Source: a bacterium TMED198 (GTDB lineage Bacteria; Fidelibacterota; Marinisomatia; SCGC-AAA003-L08; D37C17). From it: 9,779 nt of DNA. This document shows, piece by piece, positions 1 to 6,970 of this stretch; position 1 is the stretch's first letter, and every line of letters starts with the position of its first letter. A program made the position numbers and the translations under genes. The DNA lies in assembly GCA_002170735.1 (NCBI GenBank), contig NHIV01000050.1, positions 1 to 9,779 on the forward strand, in the 5' to 3' direction. Below the pieces are notes generated by a model that searched no databases, was not told the origin of the DNA, and worked only from the letters and a program-made list of their open reading frames with translations.

Positions 1-84
1 CTATTGTTTTTAGTCAGCTTTGACAATGAAAACAAAGAAATATACAACTCTAAACTTCAAGAACTTTATTACAGAGATAAGTAA
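1..84 (+). CDS. C-terminal end of an unrecognised protein (5' truncated)
   Basis: An open frame runs in from the window edge and stops at TAA (82-84). It encodes the last 27 residues of a protein, beginning LLFLVSFDN and ending LQELYYRDK. The stop shares one base with the ATG of the EnvC-like gene (TAATG), so the two genes are very probably co-transcribed and translationally coupled. In many bacteria EnvC follows ftsX, but this charged tail shows no FtsX hallmark. I do not recognise the family, and too little is visible to assign a function. Confidence 0.6.
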   Translation, partial: LLFLVSFDNENKEIYNSKLQELYYRDK

Positions 85-1298
85 TGAGTCTTATTCTTAG
101 AAGCTTATTTATATTCATTGCTATATCTACACTTCTATCAAATAAAAAATCAAATGAAATAACTAAAGAACGAAAAATCACTCAGAATGAGCTAAAAAAA
201 ATAAACAGTCAAATAAAGAAAATAAGCAATCAAAAGCAAAAAATAACTGAGAATCAGATAAGCACAACCAACATGCTAATAATGATTGAAAAAAAAATTT
301 TATTAACAGAGAAGTTAATTAGAAGCTATGAACGTGAAGAAAAAATAATCAACAAAAATATTGAAGAAATTTCTAAAAATATTAATTTAAATGACAATAC
401 ACTAAATAAATTGAAAGATGACCTATCATTTATGATCAACCACGTTTATAAAACTGGTAAAAGCAATATCATTACTACTATTTTCGAATCTGACAATTGG
501 AACCAATTTATTTATAAAGCTAAATATTTAGCTTCAATAAGCAAAGTTGAGAAAAATAAAAAAAGAGCAATTACAAACACTCAAACCCAACTTAATAAAA
601 ACAAATTAGATCTAGAAAAAAGTTTAGATAAAAAACTAATCCTTAAAAAGAAAAAATTAACAGAAAAAAACAACCTAGCTAACAATAAGAAAAAAAAGAA
701 TGTTTTTCTTCAAAAATTAGATAAAGAAAAAATTACTCTAGATAAAAAACTCAAAGAAAAATCTATTCTTGCAGATCAAATGGAAAAAATTATTATAAAA
801 CTATTAAATGATGAAAAAGCAGCCATAAGAAGAGAACAATCATTAGCCAAAAAAAGATCTCAAAAAAATAAAAAAATATCAGGAAACTTTTCAAAAATGA
901 AAGGAAAATTAAATTGGCCAGTAAACAATTCAAAAGTAATTAGTAAGTTTGGAAAAAATAAAACTTCTCTTGGAGCTGTCATTGATAATGCTGGAATTGA
1001 TATTTTAACAACCAAAAATAATCAAGTATTAGCTGTTCTTGATGGAGTGGTGAGTATGATTACTTTTATTAGAGGTTTTGGTAATATTATTATTATTGAC
1101 CATGGTGATAAATTTTCAACAGTATATGCTATGGTTGAAAATATACAAGTTTCTGAAAATGAATATGTAAATGAAGATAGTATAATTGCGAGAGTAAGCA
1201 CCTATGAAAAAAACTCTAAAAGAGGAATTCTTCATTTTGAAGTATGGGGAAATCAAAAAAAACTAAATCCAGAAAGTTGGCTTAAAAAAAGAAAATGA
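84..1298 (+). CDS. EnvC-like murein hydrolase activator (coiled coil plus degenerate LytM/M23 domain)
   Basis: This 404-aa protein is probably exported to the periplasm. Residues 1-19 form a hydrophobic N-terminal signal or anchor. Residues about 22-265 are a very Lys/Glu/Asn-rich, heptad-like coiled coil, and residues about 275-400 form a LytM (peptidase M23) fold. The layout matches EnvC, which binds FtsEX through its coiled coil and activates amidases that split septal peptidoglycan. The metal-site residues are mostly lost. The first His of HxGxD is N302 (NAGID, with D306 kept), the usual YxH is Y348-A-M350, and HxHFE reads I382-L-H384-F-E. The domain is therefore probably a non-catalytic activator, as in E. 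coli EnvC. The ATG overlaps the upstream stop by one base, and its own TGA overlaps the holB ATG (ATGA). Family assignment is good; the amidase partner is inferred. Confidence 0.85.
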   Translation: MSLILRSLFIFIAISTLLSNKKSNEITKERKITQNELKKINSQIKKISNQKQKITENQISTTNMLIMIEKKILLTEKLIRSYEREEKIINKNIEEISKNINLNDNTLNKLKDDLSFMINHVYKTGKSNIITTIFESDNWNQFIYKAKYLASISKVEKNKKRAITNTQTQLNKNKLDLEKSLDKKLILKKKKLTEKNNLANNKKKKNVFLQKLDKEKITLDKKLKEKSILADQMEKIIIKLLNDEKAAIRREQSLAKKRSQKNKKISGNFSKMKGKLNWPVNNSKVISKFGKNKTSLGAVIDNAGIDILTTKNNQVLAVLDGVVSMITFIRGFGNIIIIDHGDKFSTVYAMVENIQVSENEYVNEDSIIARVSTYEKNSKRGILHFEVWGNQKKLNPESWLKKRK

Positions 1299-2461
1299 TA
1301 TATAAAAATTTAATTAGAGATAACTCATTCTTCGAGAAAATGAGCGTTATAGTTAAAAATAATAGACTTCCTAATAGCATTATTCTTTATGGAGATGATG
1401 GAATTGGAAAGGAAGCTCATGCCATTGAACTATGTGCTATGATCTTTTGTAAATCAGGAGATATTAAGCCATGTGGAGAATGCTATAATTGCATCAAAGT
1501 AAAAAATCTTCAAAATGAAAATATTAGTTTAATATATCCACTACCAAGAGGAAAAATTAAAAGTAAAAATGACTCTACTTCAAAAGCACTTTCTGAAAAA
1601 AACAGACTTCTTTTAGCTGAAAGACTAAAAAACAAGACGCTTAATCCATATAGCAAAATAAATCTTCCTGGTGCCAATAAAATTCTGATTAACTCTATAA
1701 GAGAATTAAAAAAAACTATTTTTTTAGGTAGTATTAATGACAATTTTAAAATAGTCCTTATTTTAGATGCACACAAGCTTTGCCACCCAACACAGGAATC
1801 TGGAAATTCTTTATTAAAAATATTAGAAGAGCCACCTAAAAAAACTATTTTTATATTAGTTACATCTGAATATGATCAACTGCTTGATACAATAAAATCA
1901 AGAAGCCAAACTATAAAGATAAATAATCCAAATACTGAATTAATAAGTAATTATATAAACACTTACAAAGAATTTCATTACAATCCCCTAATTACAAAGA
2001 TGTGTAATGGGAACTTAAGAAATGCTTTAGATTGGACATTGAAAGAAGATTCATATTTTGAAAGTATAATTCATTTGATTGAAAAATTTATTTTTATGAA
2101 AAGTATAAATCAGATGCCAAAAGCAATTGAACTATTACAAGTATCAAATAAAAATGGCGATGTTAACACAATTTTTATTTTACTTAATAGTATTCTATCA
2201 GATATTATTAAGCATAACTATTTAATAGAAAATATTGCTGAAAACAATTTCTATACAAATTTAATAATTAATATTTCAGAAAAATATAAAGATGCTAATT
2301 GGGAAAAATGTATTGACCTCGTAAATGCAAATTTCATGCTATTTAAATCCAATGCTAATTATGAAATTCAGGCAATGAATTTTTTATTGGATTTCAACAG
2401 GCTATTAAAAGGCGTTGAACTAGAAGTTTTTTCTATTGAAAATTGGCTATATAAAAATTGA
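1295..2461 (+). CDS. holB: DNA polymerase III subunit delta' (clamp loader)
   Basis: This 388-aa AAA+ protein is the delta' subunit of the replicative clamp loader, which helps place the sliding clamp on primed DNA in the cytoplasm. Visible motifs are a Walker A loop with its lysine (GDDGIGK, residues 33-39), a four-Cys zinc module (C52, C60, C63, C66), a Walker B-like strand (VLILDA, 154-159), the conserved LLKILEEPP block (173-181) and a sensor segment SRSQ (202-205) where tau/gamma usually has SRC. About 60 residues between the zinc module and the IREL segment (135-138) begin with IYPLPRG. That insertion is typical of delta' from Bacteroidota and related FCB phyla and is absent from E. coli HolB. 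The ATG overlaps the envC-like stop by four bases. The gene ends ten bases from the convergent oxidase subunit II gene. Confidence 0.88.
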   Translation: MIYKNLIRDNSFFEKMSVIVKNNRLPNSIILYGDDGIGKEAHAIELCAMIFCKSGDIKPCGECYNCIKVKNLQNENISLIYPLPRGKIKSKNDSTSKALSEKNRLLLAERLKNKTLNPYSKINLPGANKILINSIRELKKTIFLGSINDNFKIVLILDAHKLCHPTQESGNSLLKILEEPPKKTIFILVTSEYDQLLDTIKSRSQTIKINNPNTELISNYINTYKEFHYNPLITKMCNGNLRNALDWTLKEDSYFESIIHLIEKFIFMKSINQMPKAIELLQVSNKNGDVNTIFILLNSILSDIIKHNYLIENIAENNFYTNLIINISEKYKDANWEKCIDLVNANFMLFKSNANYEIQAMNFLLDFNRLLKGVELEVFSIENWLYKN

Positions 2462-2473
2462 AAAATCAATTTT
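2454..2473. terminator. Weak AT-rich hairpin between convergent genes, possible bidirectional terminator
   Basis: AAAATTG (2454-2460) pairs with CAATTTT (2467-2473) around the six-base loop AAAAAT. The stem spans the last bases of holB and the stop codon of the convergent subunit II gene, the right place for a shared terminator. On the minus strand the 3' arm runs into TTTTTAT; on the plus strand the T tract is only four bases. With one G:C pair in seven the stem is weak, so the call is tentative. Confidence 0.35.
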
Positions 2474-3293
2474 ACCATATCTCTATCTCATCAGCTTGTT
2501 CTTCGAGCCAATTATTATATTCACTTTCCGATTCAATTGTCATAAATCCACGCATCTTATAATGAGAATTTCCGCAAAGTTGTGCGCATGCAATCTCATA
2601 ACCCATACCTTCTCTAGAAGTGCCCTCTATCTTTTTTAAAAACTCTTCACTTGTCATTTTTGGTGTAAAGAAAACAGGAATTTCTTGGCCTGGAATGGCA
2701 TCTTGTTTAACTCTCATTTCAGGTAGAGCAAAACTATGAATGACATCCATTGATGTCAAATAAATTATTGTCTCTTTATTGACTGGCAAATGAAGATCAT
2801 TTATAACTACTATGTCATCAGCGCCAGGTCCATCTTCCTCCCTGATTAAACCTATAGGATTTTCACCATCAATATATTCAGGATCTAGAGGACCCCATAT
2901 TCCATCTTTACCAGGATAGTGTATATTCCACTGAAATTGCTGAGCAATAACTCTTACCCTAACTGCATTATGTTCATCAGGTAAATCAGTTTTGAACATT
3001 GACCATAATGGAACTGCAAAAGCAATTAATAAGAAAGCTTCAAACAATATCACCCCTGCTTCTGCATATGTAGAATAATTACTAGTTACTCCATGGTAAC
3101 TTGCTTTTTTATTATTTCTAGAAGCAAATCTTATAATACAGTAAATATAAAAAGCTCCCCATCCTATAAATAGTACCAGCATAAGCCAATGAACCCATCC
3201 TATCATATAGTCTATAATATATCCATGCTCCGAGCTATTAACTGGGAGACCAAGATACTCACTGAGCTTTCCTACTGATTGAAATACATCCAT
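2472..3293 (-). CDS. ctaC: Cytochrome c oxidase subunit II (CuA subunit)
   Basis: This 273-aa subunit takes electrons from the periplasmic donor through its CuA centre and passes them to subunit I. Two membrane helices (about 33-56 and 80-100) are followed by a periplasmic cupredoxin domain. The entry-site aromatic stretch QQFQWNIHYPG is at 118-128. The CuA ligands are H186, C236, C240, H244 and M247 (CAQLCGNSHYKM); Q238 stands where many homologues have Glu. There is no C-terminal cytochrome c domain, so a separate donor is needed. The ATG has a good Shine-Dalgarno (AAAGGA, 3300-3305, six-base spacer) that overlaps the end of the preceding gene, three bases away. It is the last gene of the operon, whereas subunit II is commonly first. 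Confidence 0.95.
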   Translation of the reverse strand: MDVFQSVGKLSEYLGLPVNSSEHGYIIDYMIGWVHWLMLVLFIGWGAFYIYCIIRFASRNNKKASYHGVTSNYSTYAEAGVILFEAFLLIAFAVPLWSMFKTDLPDEHNAVRVRVIAQQFQWNIHYPGKDGIWGPLDPEYIDGENPIGLIREEDGPGADDIVVINDLHLPVNKETIIYLTSMDVIHSFALPEMRVKQDAIPGQEIPVFFTPKMTSEEFLKKIEGTSREGMGYEIACAQLCGNSHYKMRGFMTIESESEYNNWLEEQADEIEIW

Positions 3294-3296
3294 CTT

Positions 3297-3515
3297 CTAT
3301 CCTTTTAATTCATTTAATTTTGATTGTTTCATAAAATGTCTAATGACAAATAATATTCCTATTAAAACACTAACAATAAAGCCTAGTAGTGTAAGAATTG
3401 CCATTCTCATACCAATTGTAATAACATCATCAGGTGAGCCATAGCAAACAGCGCAAGCATTTAAAAAATTGGAAATAAAAAAAACTATTAATATAGATCT
3501 GTATAAACTAAGCAT
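3297..3515 (-). CDS. Small membrane protein with CAVCYG motif, oxidase-operon associated
   Basis: This is a 72-aa protein starting MLSLYRS. A hydrophobic N-terminal segment (about 5-18) leads to the motif ACAVCYGSPDD, then one long helix (about 37-60) and a basic tail. The first segment resembles a signal peptide, leaving the CxxC pair just outside the membrane. I recall similar small proteins with a C-P-V-C-Y/F-G motif near heme-copper oxidase genes in other phyla, but I know of no established function. Copper delivery or thiol redox chemistry for the neighbouring CuA subunit is an inference from the Cys pair and position. The ATG at 3515 overlaps the preceding stop by eight bases. A TTG two codons upstream (3521) is an alternative start. 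Confidence 0.7.
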   Translation of the reverse strand: MLSLYRSILIVFFISNFLNACAVCYGSPDDVITIGMRMAILTLLGFIVSVLIGILFVIRHFMKQSKLNELKG

Positions 3516-3717
3516 GATCAATATTCTTTATTTTCTTAAGAAATTTATTACCATAAATAAGTAAAGCAATGGTCCCAATCATTGATCCAATACTATACAT
3601 AAGTAAACTTGAATCTTTCAAAATTAAATAGTTATTTAAATTATAAATACCAATTAAGAAAAAAAATACCGAACAAATTACAACAAAAAATATATGAAAT
3701 GATTTAATTGACATCAT
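3508..3717 (-). CDS. Small two-helix membrane protein in the oxidase operon
   Basis: This 69-aa protein (MMSIKSF to NIDHA) has two membrane helices (about 7-28 and 38-57) and a basic C-terminal end (NKFLKKIKN). I do not recognise the family. It has no Cys, His or Met cluster suggesting metal binding, apart from one Cys in the first helix. The start is set at ATG 3717, overlapping the subunit IV stop by 14 bases; ATG 3714 is equally possible. An upstream extension to 3762 would lie inside subunit IV and is unlikely. Its own stop overlaps the CAVCYG gene. The position suggests an accessory or assembly role for the oxidase, but nothing in the sequence proves it. Confidence 0.6.
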   Translation of the reverse strand: MMSIKSFHIFFVVICSVFFFLIGIYNLNNYLILKDSSLLMYSIGSMIGTIALLIYGNKFLKKIKNIDHA

Positions 3718-4075
3718 GATAAATTTCCAATTTTTGATCTTCTCCGCCCCAGTAATCAACATCTTTTCCCATATTATTCATATCCCAAAGCAGAGGCATA
3801 AACAATAAGACTATAAAAAATATAACAGTAAGAATTAAACTCCAATTAATCATAGGCTTCTCATTATTTAAATGCATAAAATGCGCTGCAACTAAATAAC
3901 CTTTTGCTGACGCAATTATAAGTCCAATAAATACTGCACCTGCAATATATCTTTCTGTTGCATCAAACTCGACATAAGATACCAAAACAGTTAAAACTGT
4001 AAAGAATAATAACGCTAGAAACACATTTCTGTAAACTGAAATATGCTTTTTTATATCATGATCTGAATCTGACAT
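3704..4075 (-). CDS. ctaF: Cytochrome c oxidase subunit IV (prokaryotic COX4 type)
   Basis: This 123-aa protein has three membrane helices (about 17-35, 43-63 and 76-97). The second helix ends in AAHFMHLNNEK (63-73), the pattern of the small bacterial oxidase subunit IV family (COX4_pro), which packs against subunits I and III and aids stability or assembly. The start at ATG 4075 is favoured because AGGAG lies five bases upstream (4081-4085). An open frame continues to 4150, but that would overlap subunit III and lacks a comparable ribosome site. The acidic, Trp-containing C-terminal tail (about 98-123) is somewhat long. Confidence 0.85.
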   Translation of the reverse strand: MSDSDHDIKKHISVYRNVFLALLFFTVLTVLVSYVEFDATERYIAGAVFIGLIIASAKGYLVAAHFMHLNNEKPMINWSLILTVIFFIVLLFMPLLWDMNNMGKDVDYWGGEDQKLEIYHDVN

Positions 4076-4080
4076 CTCTT

Positions 4081-4085
4081 CTCCT
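4081..4085 (-). promoter_or_regulatory. Shine-Dalgarno that fixes the subunit IV start
   Basis: AGGAG on the minus strand lies five bases before ATG 4075, in the 17-base gap after the subunit III stop. It supports the 123-aa form of subunit IV over a longer reading that would overlap subunit III. Confidence 0.75.
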
Positions 4086-4092
4086 ATAAATT

Positions 4093-4683
4093 TTACAATA
4101 AATAAAGTGCTGGAAATAAGAAAATCCAAACTAAATCTACAAAGTGCCAATACAAACCAGCAATTTCTATTCTATTTGTAAATCTTTCAGGCTCAGTTTC
4201 CCACATTTTTACGCCAGGAATCCATAAGTAAAAATTTACAACTATTCCTCCAAGAACATGAAGCATGTGCAAACCTGTCATTGTAAAATAAATAGCCAGA
4301 AATGTATTAGTAGATGGATAATAACCGTGCTCAAACTTTGATGAATATTCAAAATACTTTATTATCAAAAAAACCACTGAGCATAAAATTGTTAATCCCA
4401 TATAAAGCTTATATTTTTCAAGATTTTTCATTTTCAGAGACACCCAAGACATTATCATTGTTACACTTGAAGTAATAAGAACAACAGTATTAATTGTTGC
4501 CATTGGAATATTTAAAATACTATTATCCCATATTGGAGCTGCAACTCTTAGAAGTACGTATGCTGAGAACAAAGCTCCAAATAGCATTACCTCAGATGCG
4601 AGGAAAAGCCATACCCCAAGCTTAGCATTATAAAGTCCAGTATCTGGCCTTAACTCTTCATTAAATGGTATTTTTATATCCAT
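4093..4683 (-). CDS. ctaE: Cytochrome c oxidase subunit III (short five-helix form)
   Basis: This 196-aa integral membrane subunit stabilises the oxidase core and is linked to proton uptake into subunit I. Hallmarks are KLGVWLFLASEVMLFG (21-36), with the conserved helix glutamate E31, then TGLHMLHVLGG (136-146) and YWHFVDLVWIFLFP (178-191) near the C-terminus. At this length it has five helices and lacks the first two of the seven-helix mitochondrial-type subunit. The ATG follows the subunit I stop by nine bases, with AAAGGAT before it overlapping that stop region. Confidence 0.94.
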   Translation of the reverse strand: MDIKIPFNEELRPDTGLYNAKLGVWLFLASEVMLFGALFSAYVLLRVAAPIWDNSILNIPMATINTVVLITSSVTMIMSWVSLKMKNLEKYKLYMGLTILCSVVFLIIKYFEYSSKFEHGYYPSTNTFLAIYFTMTGLHMLHVLGGIVVNFYLWIPGVKMWETEPERFTNRIEIAGLYWHFVDLVWIFLFPALYLL

Positions 4684-4692
4684 AAATATCCT

Positions 4693-6450
4693 TTATTTTT
4701 TTGTTTGAGGAATATAGTCTTCTTTCTCATTTGGAACGCTATATTCATAAGGCCCTCTATAAACAACTGGTTCTTTTTCAAAATTTCCATGACCTAAAGG
4801 AGGCGATGTAGTATCTGTCCATTCTATAGTAGTTGCTTTCCATGGATTTGGATCTACAGGGTTATCTTTTTTCTTAATTAAAGTCCATATAATATTTACA
4901 ATAAAAGGTATTTGAGCAACCGCTAACCACCATGCAGATGCTGACATAAATGAGTTATAATGGATTACACCTTGAGCATGCGCATAGGTTATACCTCCAT
5001 CTGCTAACCTCCTTGAAACTCCAGCTAAACCTTGAATCAGCATTGGAAAGAAAATTCCATTCATAAATATTAAAGAAAACCAAAAGTGTGTTTTACCTAA
5101 TCTCTCATTTAGCATTTTCCCAGTTACCTTTGGGAACCAATAATAAATTCCTGCAAAAATAGCAAAAATTGTTCCAGGGGCAACTATATAGTGAAAATGA
5201 GAAATAACATAATAAGTATCATGCAAATGAATATCTGGTGGTGCTAGGCCAAGTGGCAATCCTGTTAGTCCTCCAATACCAAACATTGGCAACCAACTAA
5301 GAGCAAAAAGCATTGGTGTGTTAAACCTGATGGACCCTCCCCAAAGAGAAATTAAGAAACAAGTAAGAACTATTACAGAAGGTATTGAAATGATCATAGT
5401 TGTAGTTTGGAAAAATACACTCATAGCCTGTCCCATACCAGTTAAAAACATATGATGCGCCCAAACGATAAAACTCATAAAACCTAAGAATGTTATACCA
5501 TATACAAGTGACTTATAACCCCAAAGAGGCTTTCTTGTGTTATTAGCAATAATTTCTCCAATCACACCCATTCCTGGCAATATCAGAACATAAACTTCAG
5601 GATGAGCTAAAAACCAAAATAGATGCTGCCACAGTAAGGGGCTTCCACCTCCACTATTTGCTAATACTTCGCCACCAACAACCAGACCGCTTGGCAAAAA
5701 GAAACTAGTGCCTGCAACTCTATCCATTAGCTGTAAAATACCTGCAGCTTCAAGTGGAGGAAATGCAAGAACCAACAAAAATGATGTTATTAGCTGTGTC
5801 CATATAAAAAATGGAAGCCTCATCCAAGTTAAACCTTCTACACGAAGCTGAACAATTGTTACAATTATATTCATTGAGCCTAACAGTGAGGAAGTTATTA
5901 AAAATATCATTCCTATAAGCCAAAAGGTTTGACCATGAGTTGCAGTTGTTATTTCAGATAGAGGAGGATATGAGGTCCAACCGCTATTTGCAGCACCTCC
6001 CGGAATAAAGAAACTCACAACCATAACAACACCACCAACAAAATATGTCCAATAACTAGCCATGTTAAGCTTAGGAAAAGCCATATCAGGAGCTCCAATC
6101 TGAAGTGGAACTAAGTAGTTTCCAAATGCCCCAACAACTATAGGAACAACTCCAAGGAAAATCATTATAGTACCATGCATTGCACCGAATACATTGTACA
6201 AGTCAGGAGGAAGATTTCCATTACTAGCAAAACCATTCAACTCTGCCAGCCACTTTATCAATCCACCGACTAAAGGCACTGGAGTGTCTGGATATGCAAG
6301 CTGCCACCTCATAACAAGCATTAATGAAAATCCAAACAAAAGAAAAAATAATGAAGTAATCCCATACTGTATTCCAATAATCTTATGATCAATAGAAAAA
6401 ATATACTTTCTTAAAAAACTTTCTTCATGATGACTACTATGATCGCTCAA
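4693..6450 (-). CDS. ctaD: Cytochrome c oxidase subunit I (family A1 heme-copper oxidase)
   Basis: This 585-aa, about twelve-helix catalytic subunit reduces O2 to water and pumps protons. Numbering from the TTG start at 6450, the low-spin heme ligands are H92 (FGAMHGT) and H420. The binuclear site has CuB ligands H283, H332 and H333, and heme a3 ligand H418 (ISHFHYI). Y287 in HPEVY is the cross-linking tyrosine and E285 the proton-channel glutamate, which together mark the A1 family. The open frame extends to another TTG at 6468, but AAGGAG (6457-6462) sits six bases before TTG 6450. This makes the protein start MSDHSSHHEES and leaves ten bases after the ferredoxin stop codon. The loop GGGSPLLWQHLFWF has Ser where many homologues have Asp, as in several FCB-type enzymes. 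Confidence 0.97.
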   Translation of the reverse strand: MSDHSSHHEESFLRKYIFSIDHKIIGIQYGITSLFFLLFGFSLMLVMRWQLAYPDTPVPLVGGLIKWLAELNGFASNGNLPPDLYNVFGAMHGTIMIFLGVVPIVVGAFGNYLVPLQIGAPDMAFPKLNMASYWTYFVGGVVMVVSFFIPGGAANSGWTSYPPLSEITTATHGQTFWLIGMIFLITSSLLGSMNIIVTIVQLRVEGLTWMRLPFFIWTQLITSFLLVLAFPPLEAAGILQLMDRVAGTSFFLPSGLVVGGEVLANSGGGSPLLWQHLFWFLAHPEVYVLILPGMGVIGEIIANNTRKPLWGYKSLVYGITFLGFMSFIVWAHHMFLTGMGQAMSVFFQTTTMIISIPSVIVLTCFLISLWGGSIRFNTPMLFALSWLPMFGIGGLTGLPLGLAPPDIHLHDTYYVISHFHYIVAPGTIFAIFAGIYYWFPKVTGKMLNERLGKTHFWFSLIFMNGIFFPMLIQGLAGVSRRLADGGITYAHAQGVIHYNSFMSASAWWLAVAQIPFIVNIIWTLIKKKDNPVDPNPWKATTIEWTDTTSPPLGHGNFEKEPVVYRGPYEYSVPNEKEDYIPQTKK

Positions 6451-6456
6451 TGTTGA

Positions 6457-6462
6457 CTCCTT
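6457..6462 (-). promoter_or_regulatory. Shine-Dalgarno that fixes the ctaD TTG start
   Basis: AAGGAG on the minus strand lies six bases before TTG 6450 and overlaps the ferredoxin TAA (6461-6463). It favours a TTG start for subunit I at 6450 over the in-frame TTG at 6468. Terminating ribosomes from the ferredoxin could reinitiate here. Confidence 0.7.
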
Positions 6463-6787
6463 AATCAATTTTTATATTATATCTCTTTTCAAATTCTGCA
6501 GTAGGAATCATTCTAATTGCATCCCATGTAAGTTTTGTACACACTTTAGCACAAATTTGACATCCAATACATTCATTAAATCTTACCTGAACAGGTGGTA
6601 TTATTGGAAAATCATATTTATCATCTGGATTCTTTTCAATGCAATCAACAGGACAGAAGGGCACACAAGCTTCGCAGCCTGTACAATTATCCTCATCAAC
6701 AACTGCAATAGATCTAGGCTTAGTCTTTTTGCTGTTAATAGACTCTGGAAGCTCTGGAACCGATTTTAAATGATCTACTTTTTTCAT
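6461..6787 (-). CDS. 2x[4Fe-4S] ferredoxin encoded with the cytochrome oxidase
   Basis: This 108-aa soluble, presumably cytoplasmic electron carrier has two complete cluster motifs: C35-x2-C38-x2-C41-x3-C45-P, and C73-x2-C76-x2-C79-x3-C83. The second is followed by Thr instead of the usual Pro. An extra Cys (C49) lies after the first motif. A polar N-terminal extension of about 25 residues precedes the core, and the end is IPTAEFEKRYNIKID. There is no signal peptide or membrane helix. The gene sits between a 53-aa membrane protein gene (21-base gap) and subunit I (ten-base gap), so it belongs to the oxidase operon although ferredoxins are not oxidase subunits. No clear Shine-Dalgarno precedes ATG 6787. 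Its partner is unknown; a role in assembly or in a linked dehydrogenase is only a possibility. Confidence 0.88.
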   Translation of the reverse strand: MKKVDHLKSVPELPESINSKKTKPRSIAVVDEDNCTGCEACVPFCPVDCIEKNPDDKYDFPIIPPVQVRFNECIGCQICAKVCTKLTWDAIRMIPTAEFEKRYNIKID

Positions 6788-6808
6788 GTCTAAATTTATT
6801 AATATTTT

Positions 6809-6970
6809 TCATTCAGAAAGTACGAATTTTTCTATCACAAAACCCATAGCAAAAAACATTATTCCAAATACAAAAAATTTTGAACTCATTAAATGAGGCA
6901 GGCTAATGAAAAATCCAATTCCTATAATTAGCAAACCAATCAACTCAAGCAACTTTGCAATGTAGTACAT
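6809..6970 (-). CDS. 53-aa two-helix membrane protein
   Basis: A complete short frame runs from ATG 6970 to TGA 6809-6811. Its ATG shares one base with the stop of the 156-aa gene (TAATG), the same coupling seen elsewhere in this operon. The product begins MYYIAKLLELIGLLIIGIGF and consists of two hydrophobic helices (about 8-24 and 32-46) joined by a short SLPHLMSSK turn, ending EKFVLSE. Without it there would be a 182-base gap in an otherwise tightly packed operon, which supports it being real. The family is unknown. A small accessory subunit of the oxidase, or a partner of the neighbouring four-helix protein, is possible. Confidence 0.65.
   Translation of the reverse strand: MYYIAKLLELIGLLIIGIGFFISLPHLMSSKFFVFGIMFFAMGFVIEKFVLSE

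Noticed and set aside
1510..1776. Minus-strand open frame of 88 codons
   Set aside because: It lies wholly inside holB, whose motifs are clear, and its product is a low-complexity Leu/Ile/Phe-rich reading with no ribosome site.
1706..1854. Two near-palindromic A/T runs of the form AAAAAACTATTTTT
   Set aside because: Both encode Lys-Lys-Thr-Ile-Phe in holB (residues about 139-143 and 182-186); AT-rich codon use explains them better than a repeat or regulatory element.
2436..2639. Plus-strand open frame of 67 codons
   Set aside because: It overlaps the end of holB and the CuA region of ctaC on the other strand; it is an antisense shadow.
6194..6388. Plus-strand open frame opposite ctaD
   Set aside because: It is antisense to conserved subunit I sequence and shows no independent features.
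6557..6769. Plus-strand open frame opposite the ferredoxin
   Set aside because: It is antisense to the two cluster motifs; no signal of its own.
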